From: CAYLNM01 sp964385045
Lineage (GTDB): Bacteria > Planctomycetota > Phycisphaerae > Phycisphaerales > SM1A02
Direction: 5' to 3'
DNA length: 54,013 nucleotides
NCBI GenBank assembly: GCA_964385045.1
Contig: CAYLNM010000013.1
Coordinates: 1-54,013, forward strand
The notes below the pieces were generated by a model. That model worked only from the letters and a program-made list of their open reading frames with translations, was not told the origin of the DNA and did no database searches. Both the position numbers and the translations under genes were made by a program. This document shows, one piece after another, positions 34,170 through 41,168 of the stretch (position 1 is the stretch's first letter; the number at the start of each line of letters is the position of its first letter).

Positions 34170-34853
34170 GTGCGGATCCTCGGCATCGATCCCGGCCTGC
34201 GGCGGACCGGCTACGGCTGCGTGGAGCGGCGGCCCGGCCGTCCGGACCCGCGCGTCGTGGAGGCGGGCGTGATCAGGCTCCGGCCGCGCGAGTCGCTCTC
34301 GGCCCGTCTCGCCGAGCTCGCGGCGGAGCTGCGGTCGCTCGTGGCCGAGCTCGCGCCCGACCGGCTCGCGGTCGAGCAGGTCTTCTCGCACCGCGAGCAC
34401 GCCCGCACCGCGATCCTCATGGCCCACGCCCGCGGCGTGGTGCTCCTGGCCGGGGCCGAGGCCGAGGTGCCGCTCGACGAGCTGGCGCCGGCCGCGATCA
34501 AGCGGGCGGTGGCCGGCAGCGGCCGGGCGGCCAAGGAGCAGATGCAGGAGGCGGTGCGGATCCGCTGCGGACTCGCCCGGCGGCCGGAGCCGCACGACGT
34601 CGCCGATGCCCTCGCCGTCGCGCTGTGCGCCTCGGACCGGGCGGCCTCCGTCGATCCGGCGACCGCCCTCGTCCTCGACTCGGCCGGGCACGCGCCGCTG
34701 CGGGCGACGGCGATCGACGGGCCAGCGATCGTGCCGGGCGGCGCCGCCCCGCCGGCCGGCGCCCCCGCCACGCCGACGCCGGCTCGCCGCGTGCCGACCG
34801 CGGCTTCCGGCGCGACGGTCAGTCCCGTGCCGCGGGCTCGAAGACGAGCGTGA
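34170..34853 (+). CDS. ruvC: Crossover junction endodeoxyribonuclease RuvC
   Basis: 227 residues. GIDPGLRRTGYG holds catalytic Asp7; LAVEQVFSHREHARTAI, the AIKRAVAGSGRAAKEQM helix and the C-terminal HDVADALAVALC carry the remaining acidic/His catalytic residues. It resolves Holliday junctions with RuvAB. Residues ~165-227 are an alanine/proline-rich extension beyond the usual 160-190. The start is GTG 34170, six bases after GATGAT, a weak -10-like hexamer with no ribosome site. Its last 35 bases overlap the convergent YdjY gene. Confidence 0.93.
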   Translation: MRILGIDPGLRRTGYGCVERRPGRPDPRVVEAGVIRLRPRESLSARLAELAAELRSLVAELAPDRLAVEQVFSHREHARTAILMAHARGVVLLAGAEAEVPLDELAPAAIKRAVAGSGRAAKEQMQEAVRIRCGLARRPEPHDVADALAVALCASDRAASVDPATALVLDSAGHAPLRATAIDGPAIVPGGAAPPAGAPATPTPARRVPTAASGATVSPVPRARRRA

Positions 34854-35964
34854 CCGGCGTCCCGAGCGGCGGCACCGCCTCGGTGTCCACCATCCACGCC
34901 GGCTCGGCGTAGTCGGTCGCGTCGGGGATCACCTCCTCGAGGCCGATCACCTCGTCGCCGAAGGTCACGAGGCCGACGATCGAGCCCGTGAGATCGGCGA
35001 CGTAGCGGGCCCCGCCGGCGCCCTCCCCGGTGCGGGCCTCGGGATCCACGCGGCGTCCGGCGGCGTCGATCAGCAGGCTGCCACCGAACCGCCACACCGG
35101 CTCGTCCATGCGGCGGCCGTCCTCGCCCACGATCCAGTCGACCGGGCTCGCGCTCCGCTCGCGCCCGTCCTCGTCCGTCCACTCGAACCGCATCCGCACC
35201 GCGTCGCCCACCGGAGCCTCGAGCCGCGTCCGGCCGGTGTCGTCGACCGACCAGCGGCCGGGGCGCCCCGGCTCGAGCCCCGCGAGCAGCAGGGCCGCGT
35301 GAAGGTCGCTCGCCCGCGCGGTCACGACGACGAGCGACTCGTGCTCGCGCGACCCGGCGCCGCAGGCGACCTGCTCGAGCCAGCCCCGCTCGAGGCAGGC
35401 CTCGCTCTCCAGTCGCACCCAGCCCGGCCCGGCGGCGTCGGCCGGCCGCACGCGGATCCCGGGGAGCTCGACGATCCGCGCCGCGGCCTCGGCCCGGGCT
35501 CGCTCGGCCGCGGCCCGCTCGGCGGCGTCGAGAGCGGTGGAGTCCGCCGCCGCACCGGCCGCGGCCTCGGGCTCGGGAGCCGGCTCGGACGCGGGTTCGG
35601 ACCGGGGGGCGGCGGGCTCGCGCGGCTCGGCGGGACCGCGGGGCGGGGCCTCGTCCGCCTCGTCCGCCTCGTCCGCCTCGCCGGGCACCGCGGCGGCCGT
35701 GCCCGAGGCCGTCGGCTCCGGCGCCGCCGGCTCCCGGGGCTCGGCGGGTCCGGCCGGGCGAGCCGGCGCGGTCGTCGGGCCGGCGTCGGCGGCACCGCTC
35801 GCACATCCGCCGGCGGCGGCCAGCAGCAGGATCGCCGCCAGGGCCCGCGTCGTGGCCCTCGTGGCCGCCCCGCCGCGGGCGAGCCGGCGACGAGGACCGC
35901 CGCGATCGGCGAAGGGAAGACGCCCGGGACGGCCCGGGCCCGAGATGGTCGGGTCGCAGTGCAT
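34819..35964 (-). CDS. YdjY-domain lipoprotein
   Basis: 381 residues. A long basic N-terminus leads to a hydrophobic stretch and lipobox-like LLAAAGGC54, predicting a lipoprotein. Residues ~60-130 are proline/glutamate/alanine-rich (with ADEADEADEA from a 9-bp repeat). The YdjY domain follows: IVELPGIRVRPADAAG, VRLESEACLERGWLEQVACG, GSREHESLVVVTARASDLHAALLLAGLEPG, as in many planctomycete proteins; its function is unknown. The -10 TATTCT (35972-35977, minus) ends seven bases before the ATG, so the mRNA is probably leaderless. The gene converges on and overlaps ruvC by 35 bases. Confidence 0.85.
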   Translation of the reverse strand: MHCDPTISGPGRPGRLPFADRGGPRRRLARGGAATRATTRALAAILLLAAAGGCASGAADAGPTTAPARPAGPAEPREPAAPEPTASGTAAAVPGEADEADEADEAPPRGPAEPREPAAPRSEPASEPAPEPEAAAGAAADSTALDAAERAAAERARAEAAARIVELPGIRVRPADAAGPGWVRLESEACLERGWLEQVACGAGSREHESLVVVTARASDLHAALLLAGLEPGRPGRWSVDDTGRTRLEAPVGDAVRMRFEWTDEDGRERSASPVDWIVGEDGRRMDEPVWRFGGSLLIDAAGRRVDPEARTGEGAGGARYVADLTGSIVGLVTFGDEVIGLEEVIPDATDYAEPAWMVDTEAVPPLGTPVTLVFEPAARD

Positions 35965-35971
35965 CGGGCGG

Positions 35972-35979
35972 AGAATAAT
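35972..35979. promoter_or_regulatory. Back-to-back -10 elements for YdjY and QueD-like genes
   Basis: AGAATAAT reads TATTCT on the minus strand (35977-35972) and AATAAT on the + strand (35974-35979), serving two divergent genes 42 bases apart. Confidence 0.45.
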
Positions 35980-36006
35980 CCCCCTCCTCCGCCGGAAGCC
36001 GATCAC

Positions 36007-36897
36007 GTGCTGGAACTCTCCCGAATCGTCCGCTTCTCGATCCCCCTCGCGGCCCTGCGGGGGGACGGTCCCGACCCGGCCGTCCTTCCCGGCCCCGAGG
36101 ATCCGCGCGGGGGGCGCCACAACACCTTCGCCGGATGGCCGTCGGTCCCGGGCGTCGGGCTCTTCTGCGAGTGGCAGGTCATCTGCCGCGGCGAGGCCGA
36201 CGAGCGGACCGGATACCTGCTCGGGATCGGCGAGATCGACGCCGCGGTGCGCGAGGGCGCGATCGAGCCGCTCGCCGCCGCCCTCCGCCGTGATCCGGAC
36301 GCGGCGCCCGCCCGCCTGCTCGCCGAGGCCGCCCGCGTCCTCGACGACCGCCTCGACGGACGCCTGCACGCCGTGCGCTGGCGTCTCACCCCCTTCCACG
36401 CCGTGACCCTGGAGACGGACCGCATGGACCGCTTCGAGATCCGCCAGCAGTTCGACTTCGCCGCCGCCCACCACCTGCGCTCGCCCGAGCTCGACGACGC
36501 CGAGAACCGGCGGATCTTCGGCAAGTGCACCAATGCCCACGGCCACAACTACCGCGTCGAGGTCGCGGTGCTCGTGCCGATGCCGGAGGGGGCCGAGCCG
36601 CCGGTGCTCACCCTGCCGGCCCTCGAGCAGCTGGTGGACGAGCACCTCGTCGACCGTCTCGACCACACCGACCTCAACCGGCAGGACGACGTGTTCGGCC
36701 GCCGCCTGCCCTCGGTCGAGAACATCGCCCGCGCCGCCCACGGCCTGCTCGCCGGCGCGGTCGCCGCGGCCGGGGCCGAGCTGCGGCAGGTGACGGTCTG
36801 GGAGACGGAGAAGACCTGCTGCACCTACCCCGCGCCCGCCCCGGCGACGGAGGCGGCGACCGCCGCGGACGTCGCGGCCGCCGCCCGCCCCGCCTGA
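36007..36897 (+). CDS. 6-carboxytetrahydropterin/6-pyruvoyl-tetrahydropterin synthase-like protein (tandem)
   Basis: 296 residues. The C-terminal half is a clear PTPS/QueD domain: FDFAAAHHLRSPEL (zinc His pair near 155), GKCTNAHGHNYRVEV (catalytic Cys174, zinc HGH), DHTDLNRQD and the ETEKTCCTYP end with the substrate Glu. The first ~125 residues (SRIVRFSIPL; FAGWPSVPGVGLFCEWQVICRGE) look like a second, degenerate copy without the zinc ligands. QueD makes 6-carboxytetrahydropterin for queuosine; a queuosine glycosyltransferase-like gene lies 18 kb away, so the queuosine reading is favoured over biopterin or folate. GTG 36007 was chosen from an upstream CGGAAG and the following conserved LSRIVRF. 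Confidence 0.85.
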   Translation: MLELSRIVRFSIPLAALRGDGPDPAVLPGPEDPRGGRHNTFAGWPSVPGVGLFCEWQVICRGEADERTGYLLGIGEIDAAVREGAIEPLAAALRRDPDAAPARLLAEAARVLDDRLDGRLHAVRWRLTPFHAVTLETDRMDRFEIRQQFDFAAAHHLRSPELDDAENRRIFGKCTNAHGHNYRVEVAVLVPMPEGAEPPVLTLPALEQLVDEHLVDRLDHTDLNRQDDVFGRRLPSVENIARAAHGLLAGAVAAAGAELRQVTVWETEKTCCTYPAPAPATEAATAADVAAAARPA

Positions 36898-36929
36898 GGC
36901 GACGTTCGCGGCCCCGGGGGGATTGCCGA

Positions 36930-36935
36930 TACGAT
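36930..36935 (+). promoter_or_regulatory. -10 element for the cyclophilin gene
   Basis: TACGAT, giving a leader of about 80 nt before the ATG at 37022. The same hexamer precedes the SPOR lipoprotein (42838) and phosphatase (47935) genes. Confidence 0.35.
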
Positions 36936-37021
36936 GCGCGGCTCGCGCGGCCGCGGGCCGGAGGGCCCGTGCCCGCGTCCGTCCCCGTGCTCCCGACCGC
37001 GTCCGTGACGGAGGCCCCGCC

Positions 37022-38407
37022 ATGACCGCCCCTTGCCGTTCCCGTCGTCGCCCGGCTCGCGCCCCGCGGCTCCTCGTCGCCGGCGCCGCCCTCGCCGCCC
37101 TCCTCGGCGGCCCCCTCGCCGGGGCGGCCGTCGCGGCCCAGCCCGAGCTGGACACGCTGCGGGCCCGCTACGCCCGGCTCGTCGACGGCATCCGCAGCGG
37201 CGGCGGGCTCTACGAGCAGGATCGGCCGGTGGTGCGGGCGGTGCTCCGCGACGTCGATGCGTACCTCGCGTCGGATCCCGACCGTGCCGCCGCCCGGGCG
37301 ATGGAGCTGCAGCTCTCGCTCTGGCTGAACGAGGACCCGGACCGCATCGCGGCCGCCTACGCCGCCCTCGAGGAGCTGCGCCCCGGCGACGCCGAGCTCG
37401 CCCTCGCGGCCCTGCGGTGGCGGAGCGAGGCGGACCGGATCGACGGCGAGGCCCTGGCCGCGGCCTGGGCCGCCCTCGCCGAGCGGTTTCCGGGCGAGCC
37501 GGAGATCGCGCTCGAGCATCTGCGTCGCCTGAAGGACTCGGTCGACTACGCGGCGATGATCGAGGTGCTCGAGGCCATGGACCTCGAGGCGGCGGGCGAG
37601 CCCGAGCTCCGGGTGCTCCTCGCCGAGGCGCTGTTCGCCCAGCACCGCTTCGACGAGGCACTCGCCGCCCTCGACGCGGTCGGCAGCCTCGGCGCGATGC
37701 AGTTCCGGCTCCGCACGCGGGCGGACGAGCTCCGCGGCTGGATCGAGGACACGCGGGAGCGGTGGGCCGAGGAGCAGGAGCTGCGGGCCGCGGCCGCGTC
37801 CGCCGACGACCTGCCGAGGGTCTCGGTCGAGACCGAGCGGGGGACGATCGTGGTCGAGCTGTTCGAGGACGCCGCGCCCAACACGGTCGCGAACTTCCTC
37901 ACCCTCGCCCGGTCGGGCTTCTACGCCGGCACCACGTTCCACCGCTTCATCGCGGACTTCATGGTGCAGGGCGGCGACATCAACTCGAAGGAGGGCGTCG
38001 AGGGCACGCCCGGCACCGGCAACCCCGGCTACCGGATCCCCGACGAGCACGGCGAGGGCTTCGACGCCCGCGCCCACTTCCGCGACACCCTCGCGATGGC
38101 CAACACCGGCGCCCCCGACTCCGGCGGCAGCCAGTTCTACTTCACGCACAAGCCCACGCCGTGGCTCAACGACCGCCACACCGTCTTCGGGCGGGTGCTC
38201 GAGGGGCTGCACGTCGTGCGGGCCCTGCGGGCCGGCGATCGCATCACCGGCATGACCGTGCTCCGCGACCGCGGCCACGACTACGTGCCGGAGACGATCC
38301 CGATCGAGGACGAGACGGCGGCTCCCCCGTCCGAGGAGGCCGCGGCCGAGACCACGCCGCCGGCCGCGCCGCCGGTGGAGGACGGCGCCGGGGGCGCGGG
38401 CGGCTGA
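37022..38407 (+). CDS. Secreted cyclophilin-type peptidyl-prolyl isomerase with N-terminal helical repeats
   Basis: 461 residues. Signal peptide (RRRPARAPRLLVAGAALAALLGG, cleavage about AVAA/QPE near residue 40), then ~220 residues of TPR-like helices (AAAYAALEELRPGDAELALAAL; ALAERFPGEPEIALEHLRRL; LAEALFAQHRFDEALAAL), then a cyclophilin domain at ~265-420: AAPNTVANFLTLARSGFYAGTTFHRFIADFMVQGGD, FRDTLAMANTGAPDSGGSQFYFT and HTVFGRVLEGLHVV. FHR, QGGD and SQFYFT supply the catalytic Arg and the substrate pocket. It folds exported proteins in the periplasm. GGAGG precedes the ATG at 37022. Acidic/proline tail of ~35 residues. Confidence 0.93.
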   Translation: MTAPCRSRRRPARAPRLLVAGAALAALLGGPLAGAAVAAQPELDTLRARYARLVDGIRSGGGLYEQDRPVVRAVLRDVDAYLASDPDRAAARAMELQLSLWLNEDPDRIAAAYAALEELRPGDAELALAALRWRSEADRIDGEALAAAWAALAERFPGEPEIALEHLRRLKDSVDYAAMIEVLEAMDLEAAGEPELRVLLAEALFAQHRFDEALAALDAVGSLGAMQFRLRTRADELRGWIEDTRERWAEEQELRAAAASADDLPRVSVETERGTIVVELFEDAAPNTVANFLTLARSGFYAGTTFHRFIADFMVQGGDINSKEGVEGTPGTGNPGYRIPDEHGEGFDARAHFRDTLAMANTGAPDSGGSQFYFTHKPTPWLNDRHTVFGRVLEGLHVVRALRAGDRITGMTVLRDRGHDYVPETIPIEDETAAPPSEEAAAETTPPAAPPVEDGAGGAGG

Positions 38408-38467
38408 TCCCGCGGGGAGGCGGCGGGACGCGGGGGCATCCACGGCCCGGCCGCACGGGGGCGGATG

Positions 38468-38483
38468 CGGCCGGATCCGGCCG
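38468..38483. repeat. Perfect 16-bp palindrome after the cyclophilin gene
   Basis: CGGCCGGATCCGGCCG, a loop-less dyad in the gap 38408-38677. A small 6-bp stem with a 9-base loop (TCCCGC/GCGGGA) sits at 38408-38428 right after the stop. Nothing else is evident in this gap. Confidence 0.45.
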
Positions 38484-38677
38484 GTGGGCTCGGCCACACC
38501 GCTGGACGCCGCTCGACGCCGCCGCTCGATCTCGATGGCGATCCCCGCGGGCCCCGGCAGTCCCCACGGCGGGGGGAACCTTCCGCACGCCCCCGCTGCC
38601 CCCGCGATTCACGGACCATCCGCCGATCGGGCTGGATCGCCGGGCCCGCCGTGCCGATGCGCCGGCGGAGGACCGCG

Positions 38678-39301
38678 ATGCCCAGCCGATCCCGCCCGCG
38701 CACCCGGACCCGGACCAGCCCCTACGCGGAGCCGCTCGCCCGGGCGCTCGCCTCCGGAACGCCCTTCGACGCGGCCGTGGTCGCGATCGCGCGGCGGCGC
38801 GGCCGGTCGCCGAAGCAGGTGCTCGAGTCGCTGCGGAAGGCGGGCCTGAGCCGCGTCCAGCGGATCGCGGGCGAGGACGTCGACCTGCCCACCGCGGAGG
38901 CCGTCGCCGGCGTCGCCCGCGGCGGACGGTCGGCGAAGGCCGCCAGGGCCGCCGAGGCGGCGGCGTGGCGGTCCATCGCGGCGTGGCTGCTCGCCTCCGG
39001 GGCGATGACCGCGGAGGAGCTCGCCGGGGCGGCGGGCTCGCGGGCGGCGTTCCTCGAGGCGGTGGGCGACGCGGTGTCCGAAGGGCTGCTGGGCCGCCCC
39101 GCCGCCGGGGCAGCCGAGGCGACCGGACGGACGCCGGACTGCGACGCCGAAGCGTGCTCGCGATCCGCCAAGGGCGAGGCGGTGCGGTCGTCGGCGGCGC
39201 GGCGCATCCCCGTCCGCGTGCCCGCGGACGAGACGCGGGATCAGCGGCTCGATCGCATCCGGAACCGGGGGCTCACGCCGCGCAAGCGACGGGCCGCCTG
39301 A
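38678..39301 (+). CDS. Hypothetical basic protein
   Basis: 207 residues, not recognised. Both ends are arginine-rich (MPSRSRPRTRTRTSPY; RDQRLDRIRNRGLTPRKRRAA), with an alanine-rich helical middle and repeated 'VxAIARRRGRSPKQVLESLRKAGLSRVQRIAGE' type helix-turn elements that could bind nucleic acid. No signal peptide or membrane helix. GGAGG at 38666-38671 is seven bases before the ATG at 38678, better than starts at 38465 or 38657. No operon partner: it stands between the cyclophilin gene and the convergent ACT-domain gene. Confidence 0.6.
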   Translation: MPSRSRPRTRTRTSPYAEPLARALASGTPFDAAVVAIARRRGRSPKQVLESLRKAGLSRVQRIAGEDVDLPTAEAVAGVARGGRSAKAARAAEAAAWRSIAAWLLASGAMTAEELAGAAGSRAAFLEAVGDAVSEGLLGRPAAGAAEATGRTPDCDAEACSRSAKGEAVRSSAARRIPVRVPADETRDQRLDRIRNRGLTPRKRRAA

Positions 39302-39386
39302 GCCGAGTCCGTGGCGAACGCGCGGCCTACCGGCGATCGCGATCGCGAGCGGTGGCGTCCGCGTTTCCCCGGCGGCATCCTCATCG

Positions 39387-39857
39387 TCACTCGAGGTCCG
39401 CTTCGCCGAGCAGGCGGAAGTTCTTCCGCCGGAGGATCTGCCCGGCGAGGATGCGGTCGTCCACCGCCAGGGCGATCGTGGGCTGGCCGTCCTGGGCCAG
39501 CAGCAGCGGGTAGGCGAAGCGGATGTTGAGCTCCGCCTGCAGCAGGCTGAGGCAGAGGCTCGAGAACGAGTCCGGCTCGTCCAGCTCCACCACCAGCAGG
39601 TCCAGCGTGGCGAACGCGGTGCCGGCGGTGCGGAAGAGCTCCGTCGCGCGGTCCGCGTTGTTGGCGATGAGCCGGACGACCGCGTGGTCGGACGATTCGA
39701 GCACGCTGATGCTGCAGAGGTGGACCAGCGGATCCTCGTCGAACATCCGCACCAGCTCGAGGAGCCGACCCACCTTGTTCTCGAGGAAGACGCTGAACTG
39801 TCGGACGCTGGGGGGGGTGTAGCCCTGTGTCGTCTCGGCTGGCACCATCTGGGTCAT
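39387..39857 (-). CDS. ACT-domain regulatory protein
   Basis: 156 residues. Two ACT-like segments: SVRQFSVFLENKVGRLLELVRMFDEDPLVHLCSISVLESSDHAVVRLI at ~15-70 and DLLVVELDEPDSFSSLCLSLLQAELNIRFAYPLL at ~85-120. ACT domains bind amino acids, and stand-alone double-ACT proteins regulate amino-acid enzymes (as acetolactate-synthase small subunits do); the ligand is not readable. ATG 39857 begins MTQMVPAETTQGYTPPSVRQ; longer in-frame starts are non-homologous. A minus-strand TAGTCT near 40010 could be its -10, leaving a leader of ~150 nt. Confidence 0.82.
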   Translation of the reverse strand: MTQMVPAETTQGYTPPSVRQFSVFLENKVGRLLELVRMFDEDPLVHLCSISVLESSDHAVVRLIANNADRATELFRTAGTAFATLDLLVVELDEPDSFSSLCLSLLQAELNIRFAYPLLLAQDGQPTIALAVDDRILAGQILRRKNFRLLGEADLE

Positions 39858-40226
39858 CGCCGGGCGATCCTCGCGTACCGGGTGGACGACCGACGCCTGG
39901 GTGCCGGGTCCCTCCGGCGGCGCGGTCACGGGTCTGCTCAGCGTCCGATCGGGCGGCCCGGCGGGCCAGCGACGGCCCCACCCCCACACCCTCCGACCGA
40001 ACATGCGAAGACTAACCGGACGTCGGCCCCTCGCAAGCAAAAACCGTGCGCGGGGATGCTCGGGGCGGCGGCTCGGGGGCGGGGTGCCCGGGCGCGGCCC
40101 CCTCGATCGGTCCTCCCCGTCGCGTCGCCGCGGTCCGGCCTCCGCCCCTCCCGGGCTCCGGGCCTCCGGGGCTCCGCCCCCCCCCCGCGGCGACCCTCGT
40201 CGTCCGCGGAGCCCCCGCTTCGGGCC
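39858..40226. other. Gene-free stretch between mqnD and the ACT-domain gene
   Basis: About 370 bases on which no credible frame is seen. Around 40035-40045 lies a short A run (CAAGCAAAAACC). At 40177-40186 there is a homopolymer of ten Cs, and the rest is CTCCGGG-type low-complexity sequence. Confidence 0.5.
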
Positions 40227-41168
40227 TCAGTCGGCCGGCCGCACGAAGTCCGGCCCGGCCACCGCCGGGGCCAGGCCGGCCGCGGCCAGCTCGCCGAGCC
40301 ACGTCCGCACCGCCGCCTCGCCATCGTCGCCGAAGGCCAGCGTGAACCGGTTGACGTAGAGGTCCACGAACTCCCCCGCCAGCTCCGCGCCCATGTCCCG
40401 GGCGTACTCGAGGGCGACCGCGATCGACTCGTCGCGGTGCGCGAGGGCATGCTCGAGGCTCCGCACCAGGGTGCGGGTCACGTGGGCGAGGGTGCCCGGT
40501 CCGTGCGCGTCCTCGAGGTCGCGGCGGATCGCGTTGACGCCCAGCGGCAGGAGCGTGCCGCGGGTCTCCCGCCACCACGCCCCGAGGTCCGCGACGAGGT
40601 GGAGCCCCGCATCGGCGAAGGTCAGCTGGGCCTCGTGGATCACGAGTCCCGCTCCGCACCGGCCGCCCCGCACCGCGTCGATGATCCGCTCGAAGGGCAT
40701 CTCCTCGAAGCGGAACGCGCCCGGCTCGGGGCCGACGAGCAGCCGCGTCGTCATCATCGCGCTGGTGTGCTCGCCCGGCACCGCGACCACCACGTCCGGG
40801 TCGCGGAGGTCGGACGGGGCCATCGGCCGGGCCGCCACGAGCTTCGGGCCGTAGCCGTCGCCCATCGATGCCCCGCACGCGGTGAGGGCGTAGCGATCGG
40901 CGACGAAGGGGTACTGCCCGCAGCTCATCGCGGTGATCTCGAGCTCCGCCGCCGGCGAGCGACGGTTGAGCTCGGCGATGTCCTCCGCCACCAGCTCGTA
41001 GCGGAAACGATCGTCCCGGACCGCCGGCGGATCGCCGTTCCGCCCGATCAAGGGCCACCACATGAACGCGTCGTCGGGGTCCGGGCTGTGCGCGAGCCGC
41101 AGCACCGGCCGAACGTCGCCGGCCGCGGACTCCCCCGCCGCTCCGATGTCGGTCGCCGGATCGCTCAC
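40227..41168 (-). CDS. mqnD: 1,4-dihydroxy-6-naphthoate synthase-like protein (futalosine menaquinone pathway)
   Basis: 313 residues of the MqnA/MqnD periplasmic-binding-like fold: LAHSPDPDDAFMWWPL at ~20, ITAMSCGQYPFVADRYALTACGASMGDGYGPKLV, VVVAVPGEHTSAMMTTRLL and GAGLVIHEAQLTFADAGLHLVADLGAWWRE...LPLGVNAIRRDL. The IHEAQLTFADAGL and PLG(V/G)NAIRRDL segments and catalytic-type His favour MqnD, which makes 1,4-dihydroxy-6-naphthoate from cyclic de-hypoxanthine futalosine; MqnA is the main alternative. GTG 41168 overlaps the stop of the upstream acyl-CoA ligase gene, so the two are translationally coupled. Confidence 0.83.
   Translation of the reverse strand: MSDPATDIGAAGESAAGDVRPVLRLAHSPDPDDAFMWWPLIGRNGDPPAVRDDRFRYELVAEDIAELNRRSPAAELEITAMSCGQYPFVADRYALTACGASMGDGYGPKLVAARPMAPSDLRDPDVVVAVPGEHTSAMMTTRLLVGPEPGAFRFEEMPFERIIDAVRGGRCGAGLVIHEAQLTFADAGLHLVADLGAWWRETRGTLLPLGVNAIRRDLEDAHGPGTLAHVTRTLVRSLEHALAHRDESIAVALEYARDMGAELAGEFVDLYVNRFTLAFGDDGEAAVRTWLGELAAAGLAPAVAGPDFVRPAD

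Noticed and set aside
40177..40186. Ten-base C homopolymer between mqnD and the ACT gene as a phase-variation site
   Set aside because: It lies outside any gene and far from the predicted promoter, so no effect on expression can be argued; it may be an assembly-error hotspot.
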